From NCBI GenBank assembly GCA_013152545.1, contig JAADGF010000002.1, forward strand, positions 38,695-102,694: a DNA stretch of 64,000 bases, given 5' to 3'. The stretch's first letter is position 1. The number at the start of each line of letters is the position of its first letter. This DNA comes from Gammaproteobacteria bacterium. GTDB taxonomy: Bacteria > Pseudomonadota > Gammaproteobacteria > SZUA-152. Position numbers and translations under genes: made by a program. The notes under the pieces were generated by a model that saw nothing but the letters and a program-made list of their open reading frames with translations, ran no database searches and had not been told where the DNA came from. Positions 37,096 to 45,517 of this stretch are shown piece after piece.

Positions 37096-37632
37096 TTAAG
37101 CCCCAACGAGGAAAGTTACTACGTGTCCATTCCTAAACATCGGTACGATAATCAGCAAGGTTAACTCATACAACACCAATATGACATACAATGCCAAACT
37201 TCCATATAGGATTTGATAACCGCTAATACAGTTAAATAATCGAAAATTCTTGTGCATCACTAAAAAAAATACACAAAACGCTGTTAATGAAAATTTTACC
37301 ATAAAAAACAATTGCACATCTTTTTCAATGAAGTACTTCATCAAGGGATTGAGTTCTTCACTGCCATAAAAATTTAACAATATCATGGTAAAAAAAGCAT
37401 CGGCCGTACATAACAACAATGCGGATAACGCGATAAAAAACAAACGCGACTCATGCACATCGACATAATAACGGCCAAATTCATGTTCATTAGTTCGGCG
37501 TAGCGTGGTACGACGATTGGAATAACAGGAATAAATAGCCGTGCGAAATGAGTTTGAGCGTCGATCAATACCGGAATGACGTAAACAATTCGGCTTGGCA
37601 TGGTTATTTTGACGATCAATTATTGTAGCCAT
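37096..37632 (-). CDS. DUF5658-family membrane protein
   Basis: 178 residues: a basic N-terminal region with RRSN and RRTTLRRTNEHEFG, then four membrane helices, the first two joined by the family landmark GSEELNPLMKYFIEKD (NPLM), followed by MVKFSLTAFCVFFLVM and the last hydrophobic pair. This is the DUF5658 pattern; function unknown, inner membrane. It is monocistronic with a ~350-bp upstream gap and converges with cysZ across a family A repeat fragment. Confidence 0.72.
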   Translation of the reverse strand: MATIIDRQNNHAKPNCLRHSGIDRRSNSFRTAIYSCYSNRRTTLRRTNEHEFGRYYVDVHESRLFFIALSALLLCTADAFFTMILLNFYGSEELNPLMKYFIEKDVQLFFMVKFSLTAFCVFFLVMHKNFRLFNCISGYQILYGSLALYVILVLYELTLLIIVPMFRNGHVVTFLVGA

Positions 37633-37980
37633 AACATTATTAGATTTACATTTTTTACTTTAAAAATCAAAAAATTAACACCACACCCGCAATCAAACCA
37701 TAACGCATCGATCAGTCATACGAATTGATTTAGCGTAAACCGGCAGTGCCAAAGTAACGCTATTTGTTTTTCACTCACCCCAAACAGTACAATAATTAAC
37801 CACATCCTTCAATACAAAACCATCGGAATTTTGTGTATTTAGCTTAAAAATATTTTATCGCCTAGCAACGAAAAAGATTAACCGAAAATCATCCATTGGA
37901 CAGTATGTAGCATGCGTTTTTCACCATAAATTTGCGACTGACGAAGCACGGCGAAGCGTAATAGCGAGCAATACACGTAT
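37633..37980. other. 348-bp intergenic region
   Basis: AT-rich upstream half probably holds the DUF5658 promoter; the other half follows the aminotransferase gene. No gene or clear motif seen. Confidence 0.4.
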
Positions 37981-39162
37981 TTAGAAATGGCTGTTGAGGT
38001 AGGCCTTGATACGCTCCACACCTAATTGTAATTTATCCATCGATGTAGTGTAAGCAAAACGCACATAATGCGCTGCCTGGTTGCTGCCAAAATCTTTCCC
38101 GGGTGTAATCGCCACGCCGGCCTCTTTCAGCAACGAATAGCAAAAAACAAAGCTATCATCCGTCAAATCCGAGCAATCCGCATATAGATAAAAAGCGCCT
38201 TGTGGCTTTACTGACACCTTGAAGCCTAACGCTTGTATTGCCGATAATAGAAAATCACGGCGCTGTTTAAGTATCTCGCGTTGCGCATCCAGTATTTCCG
38301 TTGTCTCCGTCTCAAACGCAACCAATGCAGCATATTGCGCCAAAGTCGGTGGCGCTAAAAATATATTCTGCGCCAACTTATCGACTTCCCGGCAATAGGC
38401 CTGGGGAACCACCAACCAGCCCAGACGCCAGCCAGTCATGCAAAAATATTTCGAAAAACTATTGATGACAAACGCGTTATCAAACTTACCGGCAACCGAT
38501 TCAATATGGGAATCGTATACTAACCCCTGGTAGATTTCATCAACCAATAGATGCGTACTGGTTTTATCAGCGTATTGATTTAATGCAGCCAACTCAGTAG
38601 TGGATAAAATAGTACCGGTGGGGTTCGAGGGTGAGGCCAACATCACAGCAACAGCATCTTCATAACGCTGTTTCGCCAACATGTCAGCCGTTAACTGATA
38701 TTGTGTCGTCGCATCAACGGCGATACCCACTGCCTGACCTTCAAACAAACGCACAAAATGTCGATTACAGGGATAACCGGGGTCGGACATTAGCACTTTG
38801 TCACCTGGGTTTATTAACACCCCCAGCGCCAACATGAGTGCACCGGATGCACCGGGCGTTATTATGATTTGTTCTGGTGACACCGTTGTGTTGAATCGAC
38901 TAAAATAATGTTCGGCAATTTTCTCGCGCAATATAGCAATTCCCACAGCCGGCGTATAATGCGTATAACCTTTTTCAAGCGCCTTTTGTGCTGCATAAAT
39001 AATAGCAGGCGGAGTTGCAAAATCCGGCTCACCTATCTCCATATGCACAATTTCCCGGCCTTGCGCTTCTAACTGCTTCGCTACGGCCAGTAAATCCATC
39101 ACATGAAATGGCTCAATATCGGCCATGCGCTTGGCGATGTGAGCAAAGGGTTGTTTACTCAT
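37981..39162 (-). CDS. PLP-dependent class I/II aminotransferase
   Basis: 393 residues. Fold-type I aminotransferase signatures: VHMEIGEPDFATPP, GYTHYTPAVGIAILREKIAE, PGASGALMLAL, SDPGYPCN, ASPSNPTGTILS, LVDEIYQGLVYD, NSFSKYFCMTGWRLGW (Schiff-base Lys) and the C-terminal Arg in HYVRFAYTTSM. It resembles the aspartate/alanine-type transaminases of the class often next to stress genes; the amino acid cannot be specified. ATG at 39162. It stands alone between the CbbY-like gene and DUF5658. Confidence 0.88.
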   Translation of the reverse strand: MSKQPFAHIAKRMADIEPFHVMDLLAVAKQLEAQGREIVHMEIGEPDFATPPAIIYAAQKALEKGYTHYTPAVGIAILREKIAEHYFSRFNTTVSPEQIIITPGASGALMLALGVLINPGDKVLMSDPGYPCNRHFVRLFEGQAVGIAVDATTQYQLTADMLAKQRYEDAVAVMLASPSNPTGTILSTTELAALNQYADKTSTHLLVDEIYQGLVYDSHIESVAGKFDNAFVINSFSKYFCMTGWRLGWLVVPQAYCREVDKLAQNIFLAPPTLAQYAALVAFETETTEILDAQREILKQRRDFLLSAIQALGFKVSVKPQGAFYLYADCSDLTDDSFVFCYSLLKEAGVAITPGKDFGSNQAAHYVRFAYTTSMDKLQLGVERIKAYLNSHF

Positions 39163-39590
39163 TCAATTTTATTTATTTTAACGCTCTGATGTCGGAGGAA
39201 TAATTTCGATGCATATTCGACGCATCAATGTTGGAACACGACCATTGGCGACAGGGCGGCCGCCTATAAATATTTTAAATCAATAAGTTACGAAGACAAT
39301 ACATGGAGTGCAGCTAAATTTACAAGTATATTGGCTCCCACTTGAGTCGAATCCAGCACAACCTTTGGGTAACCTCAAGCTATATCAAGCGCTTTCTGCC
39401 CTGGATCAGTCTTGCAAAGCAACCACACGTACTATCTTTCAAGAAAACCTACTCGTGTATCAGTATACAAACACCCAACCACATTTTTCCAAACCGAACG
39501 CTCAGCACAATATGGCGCATACTGAATGCCTAAATCTCAATCGCGACGGGTATATTCGTAACAATATTCATTGCTAAAAAACGATTCCAC
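39163..39590. other. 428-bp intergenic region
   Basis: Overlapping short frames exist but have unlikely compositions and no ribosome-binding site; no gene is called. It contains the aminotransferase leader. Confidence 0.4.
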
Positions 39591-40358
39591 TCACCCTCTG
39601 GACTGATGCAGCTGTTTTATCAATTCAATATTCAAGTAAGCATGGTCCCCCGCATCGCCCTGCAAGACATCAAAGGGCAAATCAGGCTCTCCCATTTGAT
39701 CCAAAACAATCGCAGCATCGGCAAAGTTATGCTCACGCGTATACCCGTTCACCGTGATAATACTCGTAAGACCAGCTGCATGGGAGGCACGTATCCCATT
39801 TTCAGAATCTTCAAAGGCAATGCATTGATCTGGCCTTAACCCCATTTTTTCCATGGCATAAAAATAAATGTCTGGCGCTGGCTTCTTTTTAGGCACAACA
39901 TCACCTGCTGCGATGATCTCGAACCAACCTACCGCATCGGCACCAAGCGTATTAAGCAGCAAGGCTTCAACGTTTTCAGGGGTGGTAGTGGTGGCTATCC
40001 CCAAGCGTAATCCAACTTCTCGGGCCTCTAGCAAAAGCCGCTTCACGCCTGACCTTAGGGGGATAGCCCCACCAGCCAGCAAGTGCATGTAATACGCTGT
40101 TTTAGATTGATGCAACCCGACAATAAATTCATCTAAATCCATAGGCGCTTGAAAATCATCCAAATAAGTCTCGATATAATGGCGTATGCGTTCTTTGCCA
40201 CCGGTAATAGTCAACAACTCCCCATACAGAGCGTCTGGCCAATTCCAAACCAGGCCCGCTTCTTGGAACGCCCGATTAAACGCCACACGATGGCCATCCC
40301 GCTCAGTATCAGCAAGAGTTCCATCCACATCAAACAATAATCCCCGTAACTCAGTCAT
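39591..40358 (-). CDS. CbbY-like HAD phosphatase
   Basis: 255 residues, HAD superfamily with a helical cap. Motif I LLFDVDGTLADTE (nucleophile and acid Asp), cap segment YGELLTITGGKERIRHYIE, motif II ATTTTPENVEALL, motif III lysine in VVPKKKPAPDIY, motif IV FEDSENGIRAS. The ELLTxTGGKERI and AGDVVPKKKPAPDIY signatures match CbbY of Rhodobacter, a xylulose-1,5-bisphosphate phosphatase that clears a RubisCO inhibitor. No RubisCO is in the window; relatives in heterotrophs may act on other sugar bisphosphates. ATG at 40358 with AGG five nt upstream. Confidence 0.85.
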   Translation of the reverse strand: MTELRGLLFDVDGTLADTERDGHRVAFNRAFQEAGLVWNWPDALYGELLTITGGKERIRHYIETYLDDFQAPMDLDEFIVGLHQSKTAYYMHLLAGGAIPLRSGVKRLLLEAREVGLRLGIATTTTPENVEALLLNTLGADAVGWFEIIAAGDVVPKKKPAPDIYFYAMEKMGLRPDQCIAFEDSENGIRASHAAGLTSIITVNGYTREHNFADAAIVLDQMGEPDLPFDVLQGDAGDHAYLNIELIKQLHQSRG

Positions 40359-40721
40359 CGCTACCTGTCCATTTTCAATCATTAATAATTGAAGTTCAGC
40401 TATTTAGTTGATAATTCACGCAACAACTTACAGAATATTTAGTCATAATCCAAGATCGAAAATCAATTTTTTTATTTTTTTGCACCAAATCGTCCATATC
40501 CAAAGTGTTCACAATCATTGGAAGACATTTATTGGCAACACCGCATTAAGTAATTGAATAATTGCAGAATAGTTGACTACACTATCAATTACACATAATT
40601 TACAAAAACGGAAAAACCGCTTACCGGCGATTTTGCAATTTCAAGTTATTGTATTTCGTATCTAAGTTTGATATAAGATGCGCCCTTAGATTTTCATGAA
40701 TCTAGAGCAGGAGCTGCAATT
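40359..40721. other. 363-bp divergent intergenic region before dksA
   Basis: AT-rich region carrying divergent promoters for the cbbY-like gene and dksA; the likely dksA promoter is listed separately. No gene seen. Confidence 0.5.
40649..40677 (+). promoter_or_regulatory. sigma-70 promoter candidate for dksA
   Basis: TTGTAT, a 17-bp spacer and TATAAG, followed by a G/C-rich ATGCGCCC at the expected start site, 45 bp before the dksA ATG. A GC-rich stretch after the -10 is typical of stringently controlled promoters. Confidence 0.5.
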
Positions 40722-41438
40722 ATGGCTGCAACAAAGAAAAAAACGGTCAAGAAGACGGTAAAGGCCAAAGCTGTGTCTAAAGCTAAAACCTCGTCTGCCG
40801 TTAAGGTTAAACCCAAAGCGAGAGCGGTTGTTAAAAAAACAACAGCAAAAACCCAGGCTGCTGCGACGCCTGCCGCAAAAGTGGTCACAAGGCCAAAAAC
40901 CACTAACCCATTAACATCGGGTCAACAAGTGGCTAAAAAGCCAACGGCTTCCCAATCAACCGAACCAAGTAATAAGCCTACCGCCGTGAAATCAGTTAAA
41001 TCGACAAACAATCTTTCAGACAGCCTGGGTTATACCGACTTCACCCCTTATGAAATTCAAACGGGTGAAGACTACATGAACCCTGAACAGGTTGATCATT
41101 TCCGAGAAATATTAACCAGTTGGAAAAACGAGTTAATGGCAAAAGTGGATGAAACCGTACACCACATGCAAGATGAGGCGGCCAATTTCCCTGACCCAAA
41201 CGACCGTGCTACACAGGAATCCGATTTCACGATGGAATTACGCACTCGTGACAGGGAACGGAAGTTGATCAAAAAAATCGAAGAGTCTCTTACCGCGTTA
41301 GAAAACGAAGAATACGGTTATTGCGTTTCCTGCGGCATTGAAGTAGGCATTCGACGTTTAGAGGCTCGCCCTACAGCATCAGAATGCATTGACTGCAAAA
41401 CCTTAAACGAAATCAAGGAAAAACAATACGGTAAGTAG
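40722..41438 (+). CDS. dksA: DksA with long lysine/alanine-rich N-terminal tail
   Basis: 238 residues. From about residue 100 onward it is a normal Dks[37 protein letters not shown] with the two tip Asp residues (DPxDRA), [15 protein letters not shown], and the zinc finger [17 protein letters not shown]...CIDC. E. coli DksA has 151 residues. The extra first ~95 residues are Lys/Ala/Thr/Val/Pro-rich (starting [20 protein letters not shown]), histone-H1-like and probably disordered. DksA binds RNA polymerase with ppGpp. The ATG at 40722 has GGAGC upstream, so the tail is translated rather than an annotation artefact. A MITE separates it from gluQ. Confidence 0.95.
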   Translation: MAATKKKTVKKTVKAKAVSKAKTSSAVKVKPKARAVVKKTTAKTQAAATPAAKVVTRPKTTNPLTSGQQVAKKPTASQSTEPSNKPTAVKSVKSTNNLSDSLGYTDFTPYEIQTGEDYMNPEQVDHFREILTSWKNELMAKVDETVHHMQDEAANFPDPNDRATQESDFTMELRTRDRERKLIKKIEESLTALENEEYGYCVSCGIEVGIRRLEARPTASECIDCKTLNEIKEKQYGK

Positions 41439-41562
41439 CGCATCACCCAAATAGTGAATGGAACTGATGTTCAAGTTATTTTGATACACCTCCTTGGCGG
41501 GCAGTTGCAGATTGAACGATCTGAGCTTGGCATCCGTGGCAGTTTTCACGACGCACATTGAA

Positions 41563-41799
41563 CCTAGAATCCTCAGTTGACCGCTCCATTCTGATACTAA
41601 GTTATTGATATGAATAGCATTGAAATCAATTTATTGCATCACCTGCTGGGTGAACCACGCGACAAGGCGAATTGCACGCTTGCGGCGCTGCATGACAGCG
41701 TTGTAACTCCTTGGAATAGAATCACTATTCCGCGTCGTTACGCCTTGTCCTACACCGCCGCAAACGCACACTTCACCTCGTCCAACTGAGGATTCTAGG
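41563..41799. mobile_element. IS1380-like MITE, long copy
   Basis: 237 bp with terminal inverted repeats CCTAGAATCCTCAGTTG / CAACTGAGGATTCTAGG and a 5-bp target duplication TTGAA at 41558-41562 and 41800-41804. The ends begin CCTAGA, as in ISEcp1-type IS1380 elements. Internal inverted segments (GACAAGGCG/CGCCTTGTC, TTGCGGCG/CGCCGCAA) would fold. It contains a 59-codon frame (41610-41789) that ends inside the right terminal repeat. No transposase. It is inserted between dksA and gluQ. Confidence 0.85.
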
Positions 41800-41826
41800 T
41801 TGAAGGAGTAACTCAACGGCTATTTT

Positions 41827-42759
41827 ATGCTATCGAGTGACTTACAACCCCGTTACCGTGGGCGCTTTGCTCCCTCACCGACAGGTCCTTTGCATTTTGG
41901 CTCATTGGTAAGCGCCGTGGCGAGTTTTCTACAAGCTAAATCGCAGCACGGGGTGTGGTTATTGCGCATAGAAGATTTAGACCCGCCACGAGAACAGGCA
42001 GGCGCTGCTGACCAAATATTACGTACTTTGGACAATTACGGTCTACAGTGGGACGAATCGGTGGTTTATCAAAGCCAACGGCATGAACGATACGAAACAC
42101 TACTTGCACAACTTGCGCACAGCAAAGAGAGCTTTCCCTGCTTCTGTAGCCGAAAAGAGCTGAGTACCGCCATGCGGCGCGCAAACGTGCTGACCTACCC
42201 TGGCAACTGCCGTCACCTAAATACCGACATAAACAAACCCCATGCAATTCGTTTAAAAGTGAATACCACTACCATTACGTTTCACGATAAAATCCACGGC
42301 AAAATCAGCCAACAGCTCGATGAAGTAGTTGGTGATTTTATAATCAAACGAAGCGATGGTTTTTATGCTTACCAGTTAGCGGTCGTCATTGACGATGCAG
42401 ACCAAGGCATCACCGAAGTGGTCCGTGGCTGCGATTTATTAGACAATAGCCCGCGGCAAATATACTTGCAACAACGCTTAGGGTTACCACAGCCCGATTA
42501 TGTCCATGTGCCAATAGTGACAAACGTGCAACACGTCAAATTGAGCAAGCAAACGTTTGCACCCCCTCTCGATAGACAAACCCCACACATCGAATTATTC
42601 AACGTATTGCAGTTTTTAGGACAAAAACCACCCATAGAACTTATTCAAAGCGACTTGAATAGCGTTTGGAGTTGGGCAAAGCAATATTGGAATCTCACCA
42701 ATATCCCCAAGATACACAGCAAAGTCGCTAACCCACAAGACAGGCTGACTGACACTTAA
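41827..42759 (+). CDS. gluQ: glutamyl-Q tRNA(Asp) synthetase
   Basis: 310-residue truncated class I GluRS paralogue that puts glutamate on the queuosine base of tRNA-Asp. Signature I FAPSPTGPLHFGSLVSAVAS (HIGH variant HFGS), RIEDLDPPRE, zinc cysteines in FPCFCSRKEL and YPGNCRH, AYQLAVVIDDADQGITEVVRG, and the KMSKS variant KLSKQ. It lacks the anticodon-binding domain, as expected. dksA-gluQ is a frequent operon; here a 237-bp MITE lies between them, ending 27 bp before this start. Its substrate Q-tRNA needs queF, also in the window. Confidence 0.93.
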   Translation: MLSSDLQPRYRGRFAPSPTGPLHFGSLVSAVASFLQAKSQHGVWLLRIEDLDPPREQAGAADQILRTLDNYGLQWDESVVYQSQRHERYETLLAQLAHSKESFPCFCSRKELSTAMRRANVLTYPGNCRHLNTDINKPHAIRLKVNTTTITFHDKIHGKISQQLDEVVGDFIIKRSDGFYAYQLAVVIDDADQGITEVVRGCDLLDNSPRQIYLQQRLGLPQPDYVHVPIVTNVQHVKLSKQTFAPPLDRQTPHIELFNVLQFLGQKPPIELIQSDLNSVWSWAKQYWNLTNIPKIHSKVANPQDRLTDT

Positions 42760-42902
42760 TTTGTCTGCCAGAATGTCTCTATACCGGTAGCCGTTACCAG
42801 AAGTGCAACACACTTTTGCACAAGCCTTAACATTGGTACCATAGGTTGCCGAATTATTACTAAATAGGCATCAATCAATTGAATACAAACGAGGGAGAGC
42901 TT

Positions 42903-44894
42903 ATGTCCAGCGACAACATGTTCGGCAATAATGTCACAAAAAATATAGAATCCACCCTCCAGGAAGATCGCTTATTCCCGCCGCCTGACGGTTTTGCTGC
43001 AGCCGCAAATATCAAAAAAACAACACTTGCGGAATTACAGCAACAAGCAAAACAGGACTATGAAGGTTTTTGGGCCAATTTGGCCCATCAAGAATTAAAC
43101 TGGCAACATGCCTTTAGCGCAACCCTCGACAGCAGCAATGCGCCCCACTTTCGTTGGTTTTATGATGGCCAGTTAAACGCATCTTATAATTGCCTTGACC
43201 GACACTTAGCGTCACGGGGCGATAAAACTGCCATCATTTTTGAAGGAGAAAAAGGTGATACCCAGCAACTCAGTTACCGGCAATTACATACCAAGGTATG
43301 TCAGTTCGCCAATGGACTAAAGTCCATTGGCATTAAGAAAGGCGATCGTGTCGTTATCTACCTGCCAATGGTGCCCGAAGCAGCAATCGCAATGCTGGCT
43401 TGCGCCCGCATTGGCGCAATACATTCTGTTGTATTTGGTGGGTTCTCGGCAGAGTCATTAAAAGACCGTATCGAAGATGCTGGCGCCGTTTGCGTCATTA
43501 CAGCTGATGGTGGCCACCGAGGTGGTAAAATCATCGAACTGAAAGCGGCCACTGATAAAGCACTTGCTAATGGTTGCCAGACCATTAATCATGTTATCGT
43601 TTTACAACGCAGCCATCATGATGTAGCTATTGATACCCAGCGGGATATCTGGTGGCATACACTAGTGGAAAATCAGACTGAGCACTGTGAACCGGAATGG
43701 GTCAATAGTGAACACCCGTTGTTTTTGCTTTACACCTCCGGTTCAACAGGCAAGCCCAAAGGCATCCAACATTCCACTGCCGGGTACTTATTAAATGCCA
43801 TTGTAACCATGAAGTGGGTCTTCGACATTAAGGACGATGACATTTACTGGTGCACAGCCGATGTAGGCTGGGTAACAGGCCACACCTATGTTACCTACGG
43901 ACCATTGGCCGTCGGCTCAACCCTGTTAATGTACGAAGGTGCCCCGATTATCCCTGATGCCGGCCGATTTTGGAAAATTTGTCAAGACCATAAGGTTAGC
44001 ATTTTCTATACTGCACCGACGGCCATCCGCGCCTTAATGAAACAGGGCGATCAACACCCCAACCGTTACGACCTGTCAAGCATCCGCTTATTAGGCACTG
44101 TTGGCGAACCCATAAACCCGGAAGCCTGGATGTGGTACCACACAGTGATCGGTAAAAAACACTGCCCAATCGTCGATACCTGGTGGCAAACCGAAACCGG
44201 AGCCAACATGATCGCTCCAGTTCCCGGTGCCATGGCGACAAAACCAGGATCGTGCACGCTGGCCTTACCCGGCATTGATGCCGATATTGTTGATGAGGCG
44301 GGCAACCTCATCACCGCCCCCAATCAAGGCGGCTATTTAGTCATTAAAAAACCCTGGCCATCCATGTTGCGCACCATCTGGAATGATGATCAACGTTACA
44401 TCGACACCTACTGGGGTAAATTTGAGGGCAAATATTATCTCGCTGGCGACAGCGCTCGACGTGATGATCAAGGCTATTTCTGGATTATGGGCCGCATTGA
44501 TGATGTGCTCAATGTTTCAGGCCACCGACTCGGCACAATGGAAGTGGAGTCCGCTCTGGTCGCCCACCCAGACGTTGCTGAAGCGGCAGTGGTTGGCAAA
44601 CCGGATGACATCAAAGGAGAAGGCATTTTTGCTTTTGTAGTGCTTAAAGGACAACGTCCCGAAAATGGCATCGACGATATGCTAACTCAAGAGTTGCGCA
44701 CCTGGGTTGGCGAACAAATTGGCGCCATCGCCAAACCGGATGCAATACGCTATGCCGATAACCTGCCGAAAACCCGTTCCGGTAAAATAATGCGCAGACT
44801 ATTAAGAACCATTGCTAAAGGTGAGAAAATCACTCAAGATACATCCACCCTGGAAAACGAAGCTATCCTGGAACAATTACAAGGAAAGTCGTGA
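42903..44894 (+). CDS. acs: acetyl-CoA synthetase
   Basis: 663 residues, AMP-forming acyl-CoA synthetase. P-loop-like motif [40 protein letters not shown] with the acetate-pocket Trp/Val pattern, [27 protein letters not shown] and the C-terminal [14 protein letters not shown], whose Lys is the usual acetylation-controlled catalytic residue. The GxxWVTGHTY and WWQTETG patterns with Trp favour acetate over propionate. Start chosen at the ATG 42903 after GGGAGAGC rather than a TTG eight codons earlier. Followed by a family A repeat. Confidence 0.94.
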   Translation: MSSDNMFGNNVTKNIESTLQEDRLFPPPDGFAAAANIKKTTLAELQQQAKQDYEGFWANLAHQELNWQHAFSATLDSSNAPHFRWFYDGQLNASYNCLDRHLASRGDKTAIIFEGEKGDTQQLSYRQLHTKVCQFANGLKSIGIKKGDRVVIYLPMVPEAAIAMLACARIGAIHSVVFGGFSAESLKDRIEDAGAVCVITADGGHRGGKIIELKAATDKALANGCQTINHVIVLQRSHHDVAIDTQRDIWWHTLVENQTEHCEPEWVNSEHPLFLLYTSGSTGKPKGIQHSTAGYLLNAIVTMKWVFDIKDDDIYWCTADVGWVTGHTYVTYGPLAVGSTLLMYEGAPIIPDAGRFWKICQDHKVSIFYTAPTAIRALMKQGDQHPNRYDLSSIRLLGTVGEPINPEAWMWYHTVIGKKHCPIVDTWWQTETGANMIAPVPGAMATKPGSCTLALPGIDADIVDEAGNLITAPNQGGYLVIKKPWPSMLRTIWNDDQRYIDTYWGKFEGKYYLAGDSARRDDQGYFWIMGRIDDVLNVSGHRLGTMEVESALVAHPDVAEAAVVGKPDDIKGEGIFAFVVLKGQRPENGIDDMLTQELRTWVGEQIGAIAKPDAIRYADNLPKTRSGKIMRRLLRTIAKGEKITQDTSTLENEAILEQLQGKS

Positions 44895-45517
44895 TTCAAA
44901 CTTTGCTATATTAATAGCATTCATTTATCACCCAAAATTGTAACAACTCAAATCAGCTTTGGTCTTTTCAAGAAAAGGAAAAAATACAGAGACTTTAGAG
45001 ATTAGCTATGCAAATGAGCGCTTTTTTCATCGTCATAGCTCCAAATCAATGACAACCTAAGCAGTGACTAAAAACCAAGATGAAGGAACGTGCGCGCCAT
45101 AAAGCTCTCTCACAACAAACTTAATCTAACACATCAGTTGAATCGTCGCGAGAGCGACTAGGGCACTGAAAACAAAAGACTTTTTGGGATTTTTGGCCGA
45201 CAGCGAATCACTCATACGGTGCGCTCAGACACCTCCAAAAAGTCTTTTAGATTCTGTGCTATCGGCGTTCGCAGTCAATTCAACTGATGTGTTAGGTTTA
45301 ACTAAAGCTTTAGGTTTGTGCGCCGAAAAAGGGTAATAGAACAGCTCATAGCGTACCACATTAAGCATGAACTGAATGATTGAATGATAAAACCTCCATA
45401 ACCAACCAAAAAACCTAAAAAATATGTTCACTCCCCCTAAGCACAACTCTACAGAATTGCCCCTGCAACCACCAATTACCCCCTCAAATCGTTAAATTTA
45501 AATTTTATTACAACAAC
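44895..45517. other. 623-bp intergenic region after acs
   Basis: Contains a full family A element (45121-45302). No gene seen in the rest; the final ~100 bp would be the leader of the histidine kinase gene. Confidence 0.5.
45121..45302. repeat. family A inverted-repeat element, full-length copy
   Basis: Ends TTAATCTAACACATCAGTTG and CAACTGATGTGTTAGGTTTA; inner left end CGCGAGAGCGACTAGGGCAC. Central CATACGGTGCGC as in the 6561 copy; AAAAGACTTTTTGG pairs with CCAAAAAGTCTTTT, so the transcript would form a long hairpin. No coding potential. Confidence 0.8.

Noticed and set aside
39308..39577. 89-codon plus-strand frame between the aminotransferase and cbbY-like genes
   Set aside because: No ribosome-binding site, improbable composition, and overlapping frames of similar length; looks like chance.
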